A DNA stretch of 64,000 nt from Setophaga petechia (GCA_024362935.1 JANCRA010000014.1:7767258-7831257), one strand, 5' to 3'. Positions 34,818 to 49,938 are shown, numbered from the stretch's first letter. The notes: generated by a model from the letters alone, not told the origin. Program-made: numbers and translations.

Positions 34818-37800
34818 AGACAAATTCTGAGTCCTCTTGTACAATCCTGATGACAAACTGTGCTTAGTGAGTGTAACAGGCCTCAGAGCTGGTTTGGGCT
34901 GAGCACATGCAGCAGCTGAGAAGCCCTACTATTTATGTTTCACTAACTGACCTTACTCATCACATCACTCTCTGCAATTTTGAAGTGACCCCTGAAGGAA
35001 ACAGTGACAGCAGCAGTCTCGGGAGCATGAGTGGAAGTAATGAAGCAGTAATTAGCAATTAATAAAGTGTGGTGAAACTTTTAACTGCTGCACTGGCCTA
35101 GAGGTCTGGTGCTGGAGTGGAATAGTCCCTTGGAAATCTACAACTTGGATGCTTAATTATCATAATTTCCTTTAGACACCATCTGCTCTTGGAGCCAACT
35201 TGTATATTTACTTTTTCCCTTGAAGGTAGATGAGTTTTAAGGACTCCACTTCTGTGGCTTTTCACAGCAGAGATTAAATTGAAGCTGGGATCAAGGTGTG
35301 GGGAATGAGATGGCCCCTGTGGCTGATGTGTCCTACAGAGACTGTGAGGATAAGGTTCTGTTGGAATGGCCAGCAGGGTGTCAGAAAAGTGTCAGAAAAA
35401 CATGGACAGAACCTTCTTTGTAGTTGGCAGAGGGATGTTATCTTTTCCAGGGAGGGCATAAATTGAAATTGTGCTGTCTCTGTGCTCTTCTCTTCCCCTT
35501 CCCGCCTCCAGCCCTTCTGAGCCATGTCTGGAAGATGTCACCTTTCAGAGAGTGGGATAATGAAAGGCAAGGATTGCTGAGGAGCCCTCCTGTCCTGAAG
35601 TTGCCACTGGGTCACTGATGAAGTGACAAACCTGAGTGAGGCCAGTGACACTCTCTGAGGAAGGAGGACACCTGTGGCTGTGGGCATCACTGTGTGGAAG
35701 TGCTCCTCAGAGCTGCTGCACTGTGTTGCTTTAGCAGGTGTGAGCTGGGTTGTGCCTTGCTATGCACTGGCAGGTCAGCTGAGGCCAGAAGCGACATCAC
35801 CACTCCTTGCTCTCCTAAAGATGAGCCTGAAAAATGGTTAGATCATGAAAACAAACAGCCAAATATCACCAGCCTTTCCCTCATTCCCCACTGTTAATCA
35901 TTTGTGGCAGAAGCTAAGAGCAAGTCAGGAGAGTCAGGTTAGGCTGAAATATCTTTTAGTTTTCAGCTCTAGGAATGCCCAGTGGATTTGAACAGAGCAA
36001 AACACTTTTCAAGCAGGAAAGGTGCAAAAATGGGACATGGGAATTTTGGAATATGTCAGTGCAATTTTAGACATCACTCGTTTGCACTCAAGGCTTGTAA
36101 TAATGATTCTATTTTGTCTTGTGTAAATCAGTTTTAATTAATAGAGCAGATGTACCAACAATGCATCTGGAAATGAAATGGAAAAAAGAAAAGAGGCAGC
36201 TGGTGCTAGTGGATGTAAATATTTGCTTTTTGGGAAGTGAAGCTCTGCAGAAACTTCAGGCTCCATTTCAAATGCAGAAGCCTGTTTCTTATGCCTGTGG
36301 AGATATATGGAGCAGAAAAAATTAACTAAACCATAATGCTGCTTTATTTGAATCTAGTGCATGTGATGTAAGAAGCCCAAGTTTTTGGAATAGGGCCAAC
36401 ACATGAAGTCTTGGTTCCTGCTGAAATATTAAGATTTTGTTGATGCAAGGTGCATTAATTCCAGAGCAGCTGTCTCTGTACCAAGAAGCCTTCCCAGGCC
36501 TCTGCAGTACAGTTTTGGTCATGAGCATAGGCAAATGGAAATGCTGATATTTGCCCCTCACTAGAGCAGAGCAAGGTGCAGTGATGCTGCTGAAATAGGG
36601 CCTGACTGGCTGACCAAGTGTAAGGAATCCATATATCTGAAAGCTGCTGCTGAGGGGTGTGACAGGTGTGTGGATGGACTCAGCCTCATGTGAAGCTGAG
36701 GTTTGAAACAAAGGCAAGGCCTGAATTAAGGCTTTGCAGGTTTTGATGGGACTCTCTACAGTTCTGCTGTGTTATTTTTGTGCACTCTTAACTGCAGGAC
36801 GATCTTTTAAATCTTCCTTGCTTCCTTTCAGTATTGAACTTTTCATGAAATCCCAGGTTATTTGTGTTAGAATTAGGAGAGCTTTTTGTTCTCTTTTGTG
36901 TGTTTTTGTTAGTGCCTGTAACTGCTAAGAAGAATGTGAAAACACAAGCCTGAAAGCACAAAGTACCACAGCAAACATAGAACATAACATGCAAAACAAA
37001 CCCACTTTTAAAGCAAGTCATGACTGGCAGGTGGTGATGTCCAACCTGGAACTGGCAGTGTGGGAGAAGGAAGACAGTAAGGGTTGATCCAGAGCAGGTG
37101 TTTTGTGCTTGGTGAACCAGACAGTGGGGGTGGGAAGGTTTCCTCAAAGTCGTTCAGGTGGTAGTGCACGTATTATTAATGTCTATTGCAAGCTCTCTGA
37201 GGATAAGACAAAATTCCTTGCTCTGCAACTCACTTTTGGAACAGGACATCAGGATACTTGTACCCAACCTTGTGTGTAAATGTTCTGGTTTAGGATTTTG
37301 TGCCTTGATGCTGAGAATGCCCCACAGCAGAGAGAACATCTCAAAATGGCAGCACAGCTCAGAGCTGAGCTGGATCTGGATCAAAGTGAAACTCCTCTGT
37401 CTTTAAGACTTAGATAAGAAAGTTTGCAGGTGTAAGTAGTGCTGCTGCTGAGGGGATTGGGTTTTCCATGCCTGGAAGCAGATTACAGCCCTGTCTCTAC
37501 TGCATTTGCATTGTGGGAGCTTGTGTACAGTAACACCTCACTGTCTGTCCCTTCTGTTTCAGAGCTCTGCTGTCAGCTATTTAATACCCTGCTCTGGTTA
37601 CTGCTGTCATTGTCCTGCTATTCTTCATCCTTCATCCTTAATTGTCCTCGGTGAGCAGCAGGCATCAGGAAGGTGGTGATGAAAATGAAATGGATTGGAA
37701 GAGGCAGCAGGAGCACTGGCTGTGAGGGATTTGTACCGTGCTCAGCCTTGCAGGTGAAGCAGCTGAGATCTCTCAGAAGGATGATGTGTTTGAAGATGGG

Positions 37801-40800
37801 TCAGACAGGGTCACCAGGACATGATGAAGTTTAATTTTGCATTATAAAGGGATTTTCCACTCAACTTCAGACTAATAAGCAGTTAGTTTTTGGTACTTTA
37901 AAAGCAGAATCTCCTTTTGTACTTTTGTCATTACCAGGTGTTGAATTGGCAGCTGACAACCCCTGTGGTCTTGCTTGTCCATCCATCTTCCTCTCCCTGT
38001 GGGCTCAGGTTGTGTGCATGTCTGGAATGCCTGCACACATTCCTCTGTCCATTGTTTCTTGTGGGAGAGATTGAATTGTGGTCAGTCACACTTCCAGGAT
38101 CATTTCCTCCTCAGGTAGTGGAATGCCTGAAACTGTAGTTTGACTATTTGGGGAATTATTGCAGAACCAAAATTTAGGGCTGAGGAGTCAAATGAAGAGA
38201 GAATGCAGAGCACTCAGCTACAAGGCTGTACACTCTGGTTGTGTGTGTATTCAAGTGCATGGCTCTATCTCCCCAGGCTGCAGATGTTACTGTGTGGAAT
38301 AATTCTCTGTTATTGGAGGATTTCTGGAAACTAACTGGAAGAGGTGTTAGGTTCTATCTGACTTATTTTATTCCCTCACTACAGCCAGGGTCACTCTGTC
38401 TCCTTAGGGTGTCCCTTTCAAGTCCTGGCCTTCTGGGGCTTGAAGGGCAATGAAAAATTTGCCTTCAGACCCAGTGGACTGTGTGGGGGCTTTGTCAGGT
38501 GAGACAAGGCTATGCCCAGAACAGGGATTTTCCTAAATGCATGGCTACCTGAGCTGTAACCTACAGCTTCCAGGAGCACTGTAAATTGTGCAGGGCCTGA
38601 GCTGTGCCTTAGCTGACCCTAAAGTGTCAGGTAAACCTGTTGGCTGATGTTTAAATGCTGAGGTAACCTTGCTCTGTAGGGGAAATGGGAAACTTTGGAG
38701 GCAATGCTGTGACATAAGAGTCCTGTAAAGCAAGAAGGAGCGATTTGTCAAATGACACTGCCACCTCTGATGTGGTGAAGGGAGTCAGCACAGGGCACTG
38801 TGTCCTAGGTGGCTTGCTTGATGTTTTGTTAAGGATTTGAGCTGCCCATTTCCCACTGAGCTTTGGGATGCAGATGTCAAAGCTGGCTCTATTTCGATGG
38901 AGCTCTGCTTCAGAGCTGCACTTCAAAAGCTGGTGGAGAATGTACCAGCAGGGGGGACTGTAATTGCCATATATTTTGCCCATAATAATATGGGGGAAAG
39001 AACAGGGGCAGCTGTAAGGAATAAAGGAGATGTTACATCTGATGACTCCCAAGTCTTTTTCCTGGGTGTTAGGTTTGCTGTGGAAGGCAGGAGGAGGGAG
39101 TTGAATCCTGTGTCTCCTCAGCTGTGTGGATGCCCCCTTTTTAAAAATCCTGACTTAAAAATTGAATGCTTGTTAAAAAGCAGGAATCAACAAGGGAGAC
39201 CTGGGCCAAGCTGCTGAACTCTCTGCCCTTGCACCAGAGGTTAATTTGCCTCCCTGCGGTGGAAGGCTGAGAAAATGCCCCCCACAGAAGGGAACCAACT
39301 TGCTCAGTCAGGCTTCCTCTGCCCTTTTTACTTAAGAGAGCCAACCCTGATGAAGATGGAATCATTGGCACAAAAGGTAAGTCACAGAGATATTTTCAAA
39401 ACCTTGCCTTTATGAAACTAGAGCAGAAAGGAGAGTTAGGGTGACTGATCTTTGGATTTATCTTCCTCTGTGGCTCTGACAAGCCCATGAGCAATTGCCC
39501 ATCCTACCATACATGACTGTGAGCAGGACAGCCCACTCTGATGCCTGTCAAAGTGAACCTGTCAGATCAGGAGGGAGCTTTTCTGTCCCAGCTAGAGAAG
39601 AGGTGGTGTCCATTTCTTCCCCTCCTACAGAGCTGTGGCTGTCACCCTCAGGAAAAGAGGGGTCTTGGTTTGCATCTGGGCAGCAGAATGGGACATTTAC
39701 CTTGTGACACAATGGTACCTCTAGGGCAAAGCAAAAGACTACTCCTTTTGTTGAATATTAATTTTCACTCTGATTTTATCCTGTCTGAACCATTTTGTTG
39801 AATCCTGTCTGTTCTCCCCAGCTGTCCATCACTGAGTCTCACGCTTTGATGGCTCTTGTCTCAAATATCATGGTAAAAAGATCTTAGTTATTTTCTCTTT
39901 CTTTTTTTCTCCTTTGAGAAGTCTCATTTGCTTTCTGCAGCTGTCCTGACTCCCTTCCTCCTATCATTACTGGGTAGCAATGTGGCAATTAGAGCTGGCC
40001 ACCCCCAGGAGGAGGTGTGATCCACTGGCTTTGAAAGACTTTGCAGCACTGTCCTTTGTGCTCTTCTCCAAAGCTTTTCTCTTCTCCCCATGAAATGGAT
40101 TTTAATGTTAAGCCATTCCTTGTATAGTAACACCTGTAAAGTTACAAAAATGTCTGGGACCTGGATTGGTTTTGTGAAGCTTTGATTCTTTTCATCTTCC
40201 TTGGATGGTACATTGGAAGGTATATTCTTCCCCATCTCTTTCTCTCTCCCCCTACTTCTTTCCCTTCAAAGAATATCTTGGAGGTGATGTAAAGGCATCT
40301 ATTGCTTAAATATTGACGTGCCAAGCAAGGGCAGAGAAAGCATCAGGTGTCTCTTTCCTGGAGCACCAGCCTCTGTAGTTCTGGAGCCAGATGGGGACAT
40401 TTCTGAAGGGATGGTGTGACATTCAGATCCCAGTGCTCCTCACTTTGTCACTCTCTTTCACACCTGCTTTTCTTCCCCAGGCTTTGCCTCATCTGCTGCT
40501 CAGGCTCTGTTCAGCTGCCACAGCCCAAGTGGCTCCTGTGGGAATCAAGCTGGTCAGAGAGAGCAGAGCCTGAGCTAATAAGGGAGGAATATTCTGAGGT
40601 CTGTCTGATCTTGCTGAAGGTGCTTTCATTACCATTTCAGCAGACCAACCTAATGCTGGCGTGAAGTTGGGCCTGAAGTTTTGCTCTGGAGACCAAAGGA
40701 TGGGGAAATTTAGAAGTTAATGCCTAATCCTGTGGGCATCAATAACATTTTTAATGCTGTTTCTTTGATAATTTGTAGGAGGCATTTAATTTTGGGTTTT

Positions 40801-43800
40801 TTGTAAGGTGGTGTAAAGCAATTCAGTGCAGCTGGAAGCTAGAGGCAAGGCTATTTATTTCAGGGCTTTGAAGAGCTCTACTCCAGTGATAGCTGTCTTA
40901 CTGCTGCAGTGGCTGGCTTTATTTTGCTTTGGAGCAAATGAATAAAAATGTTCCTCTCATTTAATTTTCTCTGAGGTGAGAAAATTCCTGGAAGTCTGCT
41001 GATGAAGTTAAGGAACATCTAAATCTTTTTTTTTCTGAAGTGGCTTGAGTGCAGCTCCCGGAAAGCCAAGGTTTGGAAGTCTGAAAGCACTGACTGGATG
41101 TTCTGAGAGGACTCCTGACACAAGGGCTGGGCTGCAGAGGTGCCTGTGGGTACTGGAGGGAGATGCTGGATGTCTTGGTGAAGTGACCTTTTTTTTTTTC
41201 TTTTGAGGTTGCTGTACTCTCTGTACCAATTGCTCATAAACTACTTTCTCTTGGCAGGGCTGATGATCCATCAGTCTGTGTTCTCAGAGATGAGCCCTTT
41301 GCTAGGGCATCACTACAGAGAGCGTTGTCATATCTTGACAGCATTTGACATTTCCCAGGCAATTCTTAAACTTCCCAATTGATGATGTTTAACCCTTTCC
41401 CCCAGGAGCCTTCCAGCAGTGATTGCTATAAGCTTTGGTTTTCCCTTCAAAGAATTGTTACCAGAAGCTTCTGTATTTTTGTCACTTGCTGCCAATGAGT
41501 CTCTTATCTTTGTTGCTTTAGGCTTTTAATGTTCCCTTTAATTAGGATATGAGCTTTTCTGGCCATGGGCTGATGGACAGCTCTCTGGTGGCCAGAGCCA
41601 GGAGAACAACAGAGGGATTACTGTACTGCTTCTTGTACTTGAAGGAACAGTCCTTTAGCCAGGTGGGTTTGGCTGTCTCATTTAGGAGGAGCATAGCAGG
41701 CCTCAAAAGCCAGCAGTTTATGCCAATTTATTGGTTGTTCTGTTTCTGTCCTGCTTCTTGCCCTTCGTTTGCAGAGCCAGATTAGGACTGTGTGATGCAC
41801 AGAGGTTCAAGGCTGTCTTTTCCTCCAGGACAGAATCTGTTGATTCAGCTCAGTATTTCAAGCAGGAATTGCATACAAAATGGAGCTGAATGAACCTTAC
41901 TCCTAGCAAGAGCTGGTAGCAAGGATGGATGAGCAGTTCATTCACAGTCATTTAAACACTGAAGAAAATAAGATATGTGTTTAAAATTGCTTTCTCAACC
42001 AGTGTTTAGCATCTAAAGGTCTCAATGGTTAAAACACCTCTGGCAACTTGGATCAATATGTGGGGATTTAAAAGTGCTCTGGACTAAGCTGATAAATGAG
42101 TTAAACTGTGTTTAGCTAATTCCATGGGTGGGGATAATTCAGCCAGCTCTGTGCTGAAGACATCTGGAGCTTGTTTGGTGTTTGCAGTGGAGATTTCAGA
42201 CTCTTTCTCAAAGGCTTGGTTGGTCTGCAAGTGACTGGTTTACTACCCAGAAGGTAGGAACCACTTTGGAATAATTTCCTTTCAATGGAGATTGGAGGGA
42301 GACCTTTGCTTTTCTGTCTTGGACTTCTGACAGTGACTTCCACAGTGGTCCCATGTTCAGTTTGGGTCTGCTATTTATCATTAGGATACAGATTTTTTTT
42401 TTATTTTAAAAATGTTTTTTATTTTCCAAGGCTGAGTGACTTAAGAACCTCTACTTCATATTTTTGTAGGAGTCATTCCCTTCTAGGAAGGTAGAGGACA
42501 GCCTTAAGCATTCAGACTCCCAACTAATAGTGTGATGGAAATCCAGCATGCAGAACTTTTTGTCCAGGGAGCTCAGAAATCTGGTGCTTCCAACATTGTA
42601 TCCTCCTCCCTGTTTTCCCCATATCCTGGACTTGTTTGTATTTGTTTCAGGTCTTAGCCCTGCTGTTTAATGAGCTGTACCCCTCTAGGTTCAGTTATCA
42701 AGTGTTAGGAGAGATTTTGGGTTTTGCACTCTGTCATTGCAGTGGTTGTGTAAGTCACATGTGGAAAAGTCCAAAGGCATATGGAGGTGGCAAGTCCTAA
42801 TTATTTTGCCTTGAGTCCAGAAAGAAATGAACACCTTTAATCATTGAAATTTGGATGACAATGAGCGATACAGAGCAGTTGCATAATTTTAATTTTAGGG
42901 GATCAGCAAAAGAATGATCCTTTGCTCTGTTTCCTTAACTAAAATGCTCTGCAGCTGTATAAAGAGGCCAGCAGCAGCTCTGGCTTTGCTTTGATTTTTG
43001 CAGTGAATGTTTGCTGTATTTAATCTGCTGGGCTGTTATAAACAATCTCCCTGCAAGCAAGAAACTTGTGAGTGGCTGAGCTGAGATTTCCAGGTTCCTA
43101 ATCAGAGGAAAGGCTGTCCCAGCTAAATCAGAGTTAGGCTCCTGATTGCATCCTGATAGAAAGGATTATTCATCCAGTGGAAAACAAATAGAGCTGCTGT
43201 TTGGCATATATTAGCTGAGCAAATCTTGGCACTCAGAACGTGTTCCAGCTCTGCTTTTCTGAGCTGTAAGCTGGGTTCACTTACAGCTGGCCTGACTCTG
43301 GAATGTTCCCTGCTTCCTGACCTTTCCTCTGTGGTATGGCTTAGGTACTTTGGGAACCTTTTTCCTTTTTTTCCTTTTCATCAGCCCATTTACAACATGC
43401 TCTGTCAGGCTGCTTGTGACTCAGGCCTCTCTTTACTCTTTTCTTTCCTGGCTGATCCCTCTGGTTTGTACAATCAGCTGTGGTGCCCATCTCTGATGTG
43501 CTGTGTTAATGTTCAGCTGCTTGCCCAGGCAGGGAAGCAGATGGTGGTGATGCCATGGCCTCGATATTGCCTGCCTGGTGCTGTGGGTCTGCAGGAGGCT
43601 GTGAAGAAGAGGGACCAAAGATAAAGGTTGCTAAAAAAGGTTGCTTTTATTTCCCTGGGATTCTTGGTCTGTTACCCATCTTCTGGCACTTGTACGTGCA
43701 GGGCAGATAACCTCAGTGCCTTTCTGCTGTATGCTATGAAACAGTTGGCATTTTGGTTCAACACATGGCTGCTTCAAAACAAGCACCACCCACAACAGGA

Positions 43801-45671
43801 GCCTTTTTCTTCTTTTCTGAGCCAAGGACGTTGAAGCTGTAGGCAGAGGTTAACTTACAAAGCAAGGACTACAGGATAGTGGCATGTGGTATCCTTTGGA
43901 GCCTGTTTTGTAGCTGACAAATGTGTATCTGGTAACTTTAAAGGCAGGTGAAGGATTCTGTGAGCCAGAGAGGTGGGGAATCCCCGTCCTGGCAGATACC
44001 TGCTGGGTGCCTCCCTACATAATCTGTTTAACTTGGAAATTCTATGCAGAGAGGTTGGACCAAAGACATCCAAAGTCTCTTCCACCTAAATCTTTCCATG
44101 ATTGTGTGCCTGATCCCTCTGAACATCTGTACACTCTGCTTTATGTGGAGTGAAAGGGAGTGAAAAGAGCCTTACAAAACATGTAGAAATGTCTGCTGTG
44201 GGCTCTGGCAGGGAGCAGATGCCAGCTGCCTTTTCTCTTCTAGATGAATTTGTTTTACTGGAAGCACAACTGCTGTTGCTGTGGTGGACTTGTACATAGA
44301 CTTGGAGCAAGTGGGAATGTCAAGAGGGGAATTTGGGAAGGAAGGAAGCTCATGCTGGCAGTAGCCCCTGCCCTGCCAAGGGACCAAGCAGGGCTTTGGG
44401 AGGGATGTGCTGGGAAGTTCCTTGAATTGCTTCTGTCTCCAAGAGCAGCTGTTTACCTGGATTTGGAGCATAGTGAGAGAGGGTTTCTTGTTGGGTGTAC
44501 ATCCCCAGGAGGGGTTGTGCTCGATAGCTGACCTTTGTTTTCACTCCATGCCAGGTGTTTCTAGGCCTTGAAATTTTGCTGTGGGCTCAAATGAACGCTT
44601 TAAGTCAAGGAGGACAAACGTAGGATTAGTTCCCAGGGAGACAGCACGTGTGCAAGAGTTGTGCTCTCTCACAGCTTTTGTGGGAGACAAACAAGCTTAG
44701 TGGGCCAAGAATAGCAGGACTGATGATGCACATTTCCAGAGGGTTATGTGCCTTCAGAGCTCTCTGCAAATGTCAGCCAGTTTGTCTGCTGCCCTGCAAA
44801 TGCTACTTGCTGGGAAGGAGAAATCCTGCTTTCCCAAGTGAATGTTCCTCCCTAACTGCTTTTCAGCTCAGTTTGCCAGTGAGACTAAAAAGATAGGCTG
44901 CCCTTATGTGCAGGGTTTGAGGATTGCACAGAGATGCAGCCCAGTGAGCTTGAAAGTGTGGAGGGGCTGCTCTGACCTCCCCAGGGTCCCCCTTTGAGCT
45001 GGGGGCAGGCAGGGACCAGTGTGTCCAGTGAGGCAGAAAAGCTTTCTGAGCAGGGGAGAGGAGCAAAGACAAGGGACTGAAGGTGCCATTACAGCCTCAA
45101 ATGTCCTTTCTGAGGGGAGATGTGCTGTCTGATCTGCTGCCTCTGTGTGGGGAGGGAGGGCTCTCAGAGCAGCAGAGGAGGGAGCTCTGCTCTGTTAGCA
45201 GCTGGAGCCTTCCCCAGTCAGCTGGCAAAGCTGCTGCTCCTTTTGCTCCTGGAGAAGTGTTATTTAACAAACTGCCTTCCTGACCAGCCTCATTGCTGGG
45301 GTAATCCCTGGGTCTGCTCCATAAAGAGATTCATGGCTCCCTGTGCAGCCCAGCTATTCCTTGTGAAGGTTTGATGTATCTGGCCTGGTTATCCCAGACA
45401 TCTCTGTATGGAGATATCATTTGTTAAAGGACTTCTCAGTGCTGGGAAGACCAGCCAGGAAAAAAAAAATAGTTTCCAAACAGGTTTGGAAACCTTTGTC
45501 TTGTAGCCATAGGAAAATTAAACTGAAGCAATCTTTTTGTGTTCAGCCCAGCAAGTTGTTGTGAACTTGGCTGAGAGAAATAAGCATCCAGTTCCTAATT
45601 AAAACGGTGGGAGCAGCAGCCAGGGAGGGTTAAAAAAAAGGGGTCTGCCTTGAGGCTGTGCTAAAGAGAGA

Positions 45672-45713
45672 CTGTAGATATTTGTGTCTCAGCTGTAGAT
45701 ATTTGTGTCTCAG
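45672..45713. repeat. Perfect 21-bp tandem duplication
   Basis: CTGTAGATATTTGTGTCTCA plus G occurs twice back to back (45672-45692, 45693-45713) with no mismatch, implying a recent or polymorphic duplication. Confidence 0.9.
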
Positions 45714-47605
45714 CAGTGCAGCTGATGGATGCTTCTAGAGGTTCCTGGTGGCTGGGCATAATTTTTACTTGCCCTCTTGTGATTTTTTTAGTGATAGAGG
45801 ATGCTGAGGGCTGAAGGCTCCAGCTGGATGGTCAGTGCCTTTCCAACTCCCTTCAAGGTTTTTGGGTGGTGGCTGAGGCAGGTGCTGTAATTTGACTGCA
45901 GACATGCTGGCATCTAAGCCCACAGCAAACATGGAGTTTGCTCCATGACAAGACCCTGCTTGTAGGTAATTGCTGGAGAAAAGCTGATGCATTATAAACT
46001 TACACCTTAATTTTCCTGTGCAGTATCATCTGCATCACAGTTCTGCCACGAGGCTGAGATGCTGCTTTCTCTGCCTTTCAGGACTGCTGCAGGCACTTGT
46101 TTTAAAGGTAGGTTGATCTAGACAGCAATGCTGAAGGATATGGACAAGATAAGGTTTGTCAGTAGCACATTTTGTTCCCATCAAGTTAATCTGGTGAAGG
46201 ATGCTATTTTCTACTAAGAAAGCTGATTTTTATATGTTGCTGAAACCACTGGGCTGCTTTCAAATTAGGCTAATTACAGAGAGAGGACAGATCAGTCTCC
46301 CTGTGGCATTCCCAGCACTGGGATGAATGCAAGTTTTTTGCTTCCCTTGTGACTTTACCTTTTCCTTGGTAAATGTGGAAGGTTGAACCTCTGTGAGATT
46401 GGTCCCTTTGCCTGACACCTGGCAGAGCTGTAATTAGCTGAGAGCAAATTTGTGACCTTCACTGTCATCTAAGGTCCACCTTATGTGCTGCCTCTGGCAT
46501 GGGGAGGGATTTTTTTTTTTTCCTCTGGGAAAGGGGAAAATGTTTGGGGATGGTGAGGGAAATGGGGAAGGTTTCCTCTCTGTGGCCTGCTTGCCCTGGG
46601 AGTCCCTGTGCTGCTTTGAGAGGGAAGTTGCAGGGCTGTCCCTGTGGTGGCACCCAAGGACACGTGGTGGCTCAGGGACAGGGTGCAGCAAACACCTTGA
46701 ACAGAGGGGTGGTGGCTCTGTGTCCCTTCTCTTATTCTCTTGGTTATAGGACATCCCCTGGGTCTGCCAAGGCTTTCTGGAGTGCTTCAATACCTGAACT
46801 GCAGGCTGGGAGAGAGGAAGAGAGATTCCTGCTGGCCCCACTGGGGATCCCAGCTCATCTTTTGGTGGGGCTTTGCTCCTGGGTTTGCTGGTGCCTGGGG
46901 GTGGAGGCTGGAAAGGATTCAGGCATGGTGGCTGCTTCAGCCAGCCCACCACTCCCTGCTGTGCAAGCACAGGAGGCTTCCTGGACATGGTATAGTTCTC
47001 ATGTGTTGCCATTCCTGGTGAAAGGAGCTCTTATTTACCAAGATTTCCTCTATCCCTACTGTTTATTGCCCACCTGAAATCCTCCTTGTCTCCTGCTGGC
47101 CTTGTCCTTGCAAGAGCTGCTGGTGGTGCTCCTGCCGCAGTGGGGAGAGGGATGGAGACAGGATGGGAGCAGTGGCTGGCAGCTGACAGTTTCTTTTTAT
47201 GTTTCCATCTGTTCCCTCTCTTCCTTTTTAATGAGATCAGGTGCCAGAGTGCACTAGGAAGACTTTTCAATGTGAGAGGAAGTCACAAATGGGGTACTCA
47301 GGTCCTTGCTTTCATCCTTGGCAGAGAGATGCTGCTCGAATCAAACCTGCACCCTCTTGAGCTGTTCCTATAATGGGAAACCAAAACTCTGCAGTGAGGC
47401 TGACAGCTCCAGTCAGGTGGGTCTGTCCTGCAGCTCAGCCTTGGAACTCAGAGAGGTTTGTGCTAATGGTCACCAAGATGCAAACCTGGCTGTTCCTGCC
47501 TCCACTCAGGTGCCTATCTTTTAAATTTTTATAATTTTTTTATTTGATTTTTTTTAAAAATGTGTCTACTCTCTGCCTTCTAATCCCCCAGTTGTTTTAA
47601 ATGGT

Positions 47606-47650
47606 GGAAAGGTTTACTCTTTAATCAGTGGCTGGAAAGGTTTACTCTTT
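47606..47650. repeat. 17-bp direct repeat, 28 bases apart
   Basis: GGAAAGGTTTACTCTTT is present exactly at 47606-47622 and again at 47634-47650. The intervening bases end with the GCT that precedes the second copy, suggesting a 28-base tandem duplication with partial divergence. Confidence 0.85.
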
Positions 47651-49938
47651 CAGGCCCTTGGTGTTTGCTACACAGCCCCAGCTGACCAAGTTTTCTGATC
47701 AAACACTCCAATTTGAGTGACTCCACTTCTGCTTCATGTTTTGAAGGGTTTTCCCTTTGCCTTTGAGGCCATATGTTTATTACAAAGCTGGTCTTTCATG
47801 AGTGGGGATGTTTCCCTCAAGGAGAATCTCAGGAGATGTTTGGGGCTGGTTTTATTGCTGTCTCTTTATTCATGGTAGTTCTTGGGATGTGTGAAGGATG
47901 GGAAGAGGTTCAAAGGAAGAACCTGAGGAGCTTGTTTAACAGTTCAACTTGGAAAACCTCTTTGTGGAAAATTACAATCTGTCCCTCTGCTCCCACTGCC
48001 AATATCTGACATGATGGGAGTCAGCATGGAGACCTCGATCAGATAAAATCTGTGGAGTCTGACAGTACCTCCAGGGCAGAGAGCAGAGGCTTTTCTAGGG
48101 GATGTACCAGGTGCCTTGTTTAAAAATCAGAAAGCCCTGGCTCATGTTCCAGCCCAGAATGGCTTCTGCATGGCTGTATTTTAGCAACACTCCCAATCTT
48201 TTAAGCAGAAGACATTTGGATACAAATGCAGTCAAATATTTGGCTAAGCCAAAGGCAATCCAGTAGCCCCTCCTTAAGCAATCCAGCCAAGTGCTTTGGG
48301 ATTTTGCTTGAGTTCAAACTCTGCAATTGTGGCTGTTGTGTGGCTGTACTGGACCTGTGAAGGCAACTGCCTAGTGCAAGAAAAACCACGTTTGGCTTTG
48401 ATTTCTTTTCTTGGTGCCTGCTCCAGTTGGTAAGTTCCTTGGGCAGCAGTGCTGGTGCCTGCAGGCTGCCCCAGCACCTCTCAGCTCAGCCCTGTGTGCT
48501 GCAGGGAGCTGCACCAGCTGGCTGCCAGCAGCAAGGACAGCAGCTTCTTCCTTTGGTGCTTCTCAAGTGATAAATAAAACAAGCTACTCCTTTCACAGTG
48601 CTGCTTCTGAACAGCCTGGTGCTTTGTAGCTGCTCTAATCATGCCAGGTGCTCCTGTGGGCTCAGGCTGAAATGCATGTCACAGGCTGCATTTGTCCCTT
48701 CCCTGTGTCCCACTTACAACTGTTGTGTTTTCTAATCTTTCTCTCCCTTTCTTCCCATCACAGAGCCAGCTGTTGGTGTTTGGAAGGGCCCTGCAGAGGC
48801 ACCAGACCTGCTGGGCTGGGGATGACTGACTTGCTGCAAAGCCAGGAGCCAAGGAGACCCATCCAACATCAAACAGAGCTGCCAGGTGATGCCAGAAGCT
48901 GCAAGTGCCAGCCAAGCTGTTGTGGATCTGGTTAAGCACAGATTTTCCTTAGCCTGGAGAAGCTGGAGGCCTGTCTGTGGCATTTGGGGTGGTGCTTGGG
49001 GCTGGCTGTGGGATGCTCATGCTGGGTTCTGAGGTGTTGCCATGGTTTTAGTGGCATGAGATGGGCATTTCCAGAGAGCTGCTGTGTGCCTGGGCTTGCA
49101 GGCTGTTCTGTGTCGTGGCTGGAGCAGAGGAGAGCCTGGTGCTGCCAGCCTGGGGTGCCCTGTGGGTGGGTGGGATGGAGAATGCCCTGGCAGGACCGTG
49201 CTAGCAGAGGAGAGCTGGGTGTGAGGGAGGAGACACTGAGCCCTGCTCTGCCCCTGCCACTGGGAAACACCACCAAACCCTGCTCCTGCAGGGTGCTGCT
49301 GCTGCTGCTGATGCAGGATTCTGTCCTCAGCACCACGGGGGCTCAGATGGTTTTAGCTGCCAGGAAACAGGATGCCAAGGCAGTTCAGATTTAGGTAGTG
49401 GCAGCCCCAGGAACAACTATTGAATCACCTTGTAGCTGCACAGATATTGTCACCCTTGACATCTCTCCCTTTTTTTGGTTGAGGCTGAGCTCCTGAGCTT
49501 GGCTGAGTCAGGCTTGAGCCTCCATCCAAAGCTCACCCCTCTCTCCAAGGCACTCTCTCCTGGCAGGCACAGCCTTGGCTGCTGCCTTTCCCAACCTCCA
49601 TGTCAGACATTCCCTTTGAACTGTGGTCAACTTCTGGAGGCTTGTAAATTTTCTTTTGCATTGACATAAAGATAGCTGGCTGGATTAAATTATTTCCTAG
49701 AACTAAAGAAAAAGAAAATGTAGGAGGTATTGCACTTGTTGGGGTCAAGGATTTTGCTTTCTTTTAAGAGGCAGTGAAGGTAATACAATCTATTATTTTC
49801 AAATTAGTTAACTGCACAGCTAATGTCAGGGTCTCTAAAAGGCAGGAATTTGAAATAGTGCCTTGATTTAGAAAAGACTAAAGAAGCATTTCAGGGTTTG
49901 AAAGTGAGATGCAAATGAAGTAAAAAATGAGGAAAAAT

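Noticed and set aside
46434..47077. 192-residue ORFs on both strands
   Set aside because: They occupy the same bases on opposite strands, include a poly-T/poly-Lys run and have no family resemblance, so they are frame shadows rather than genes.
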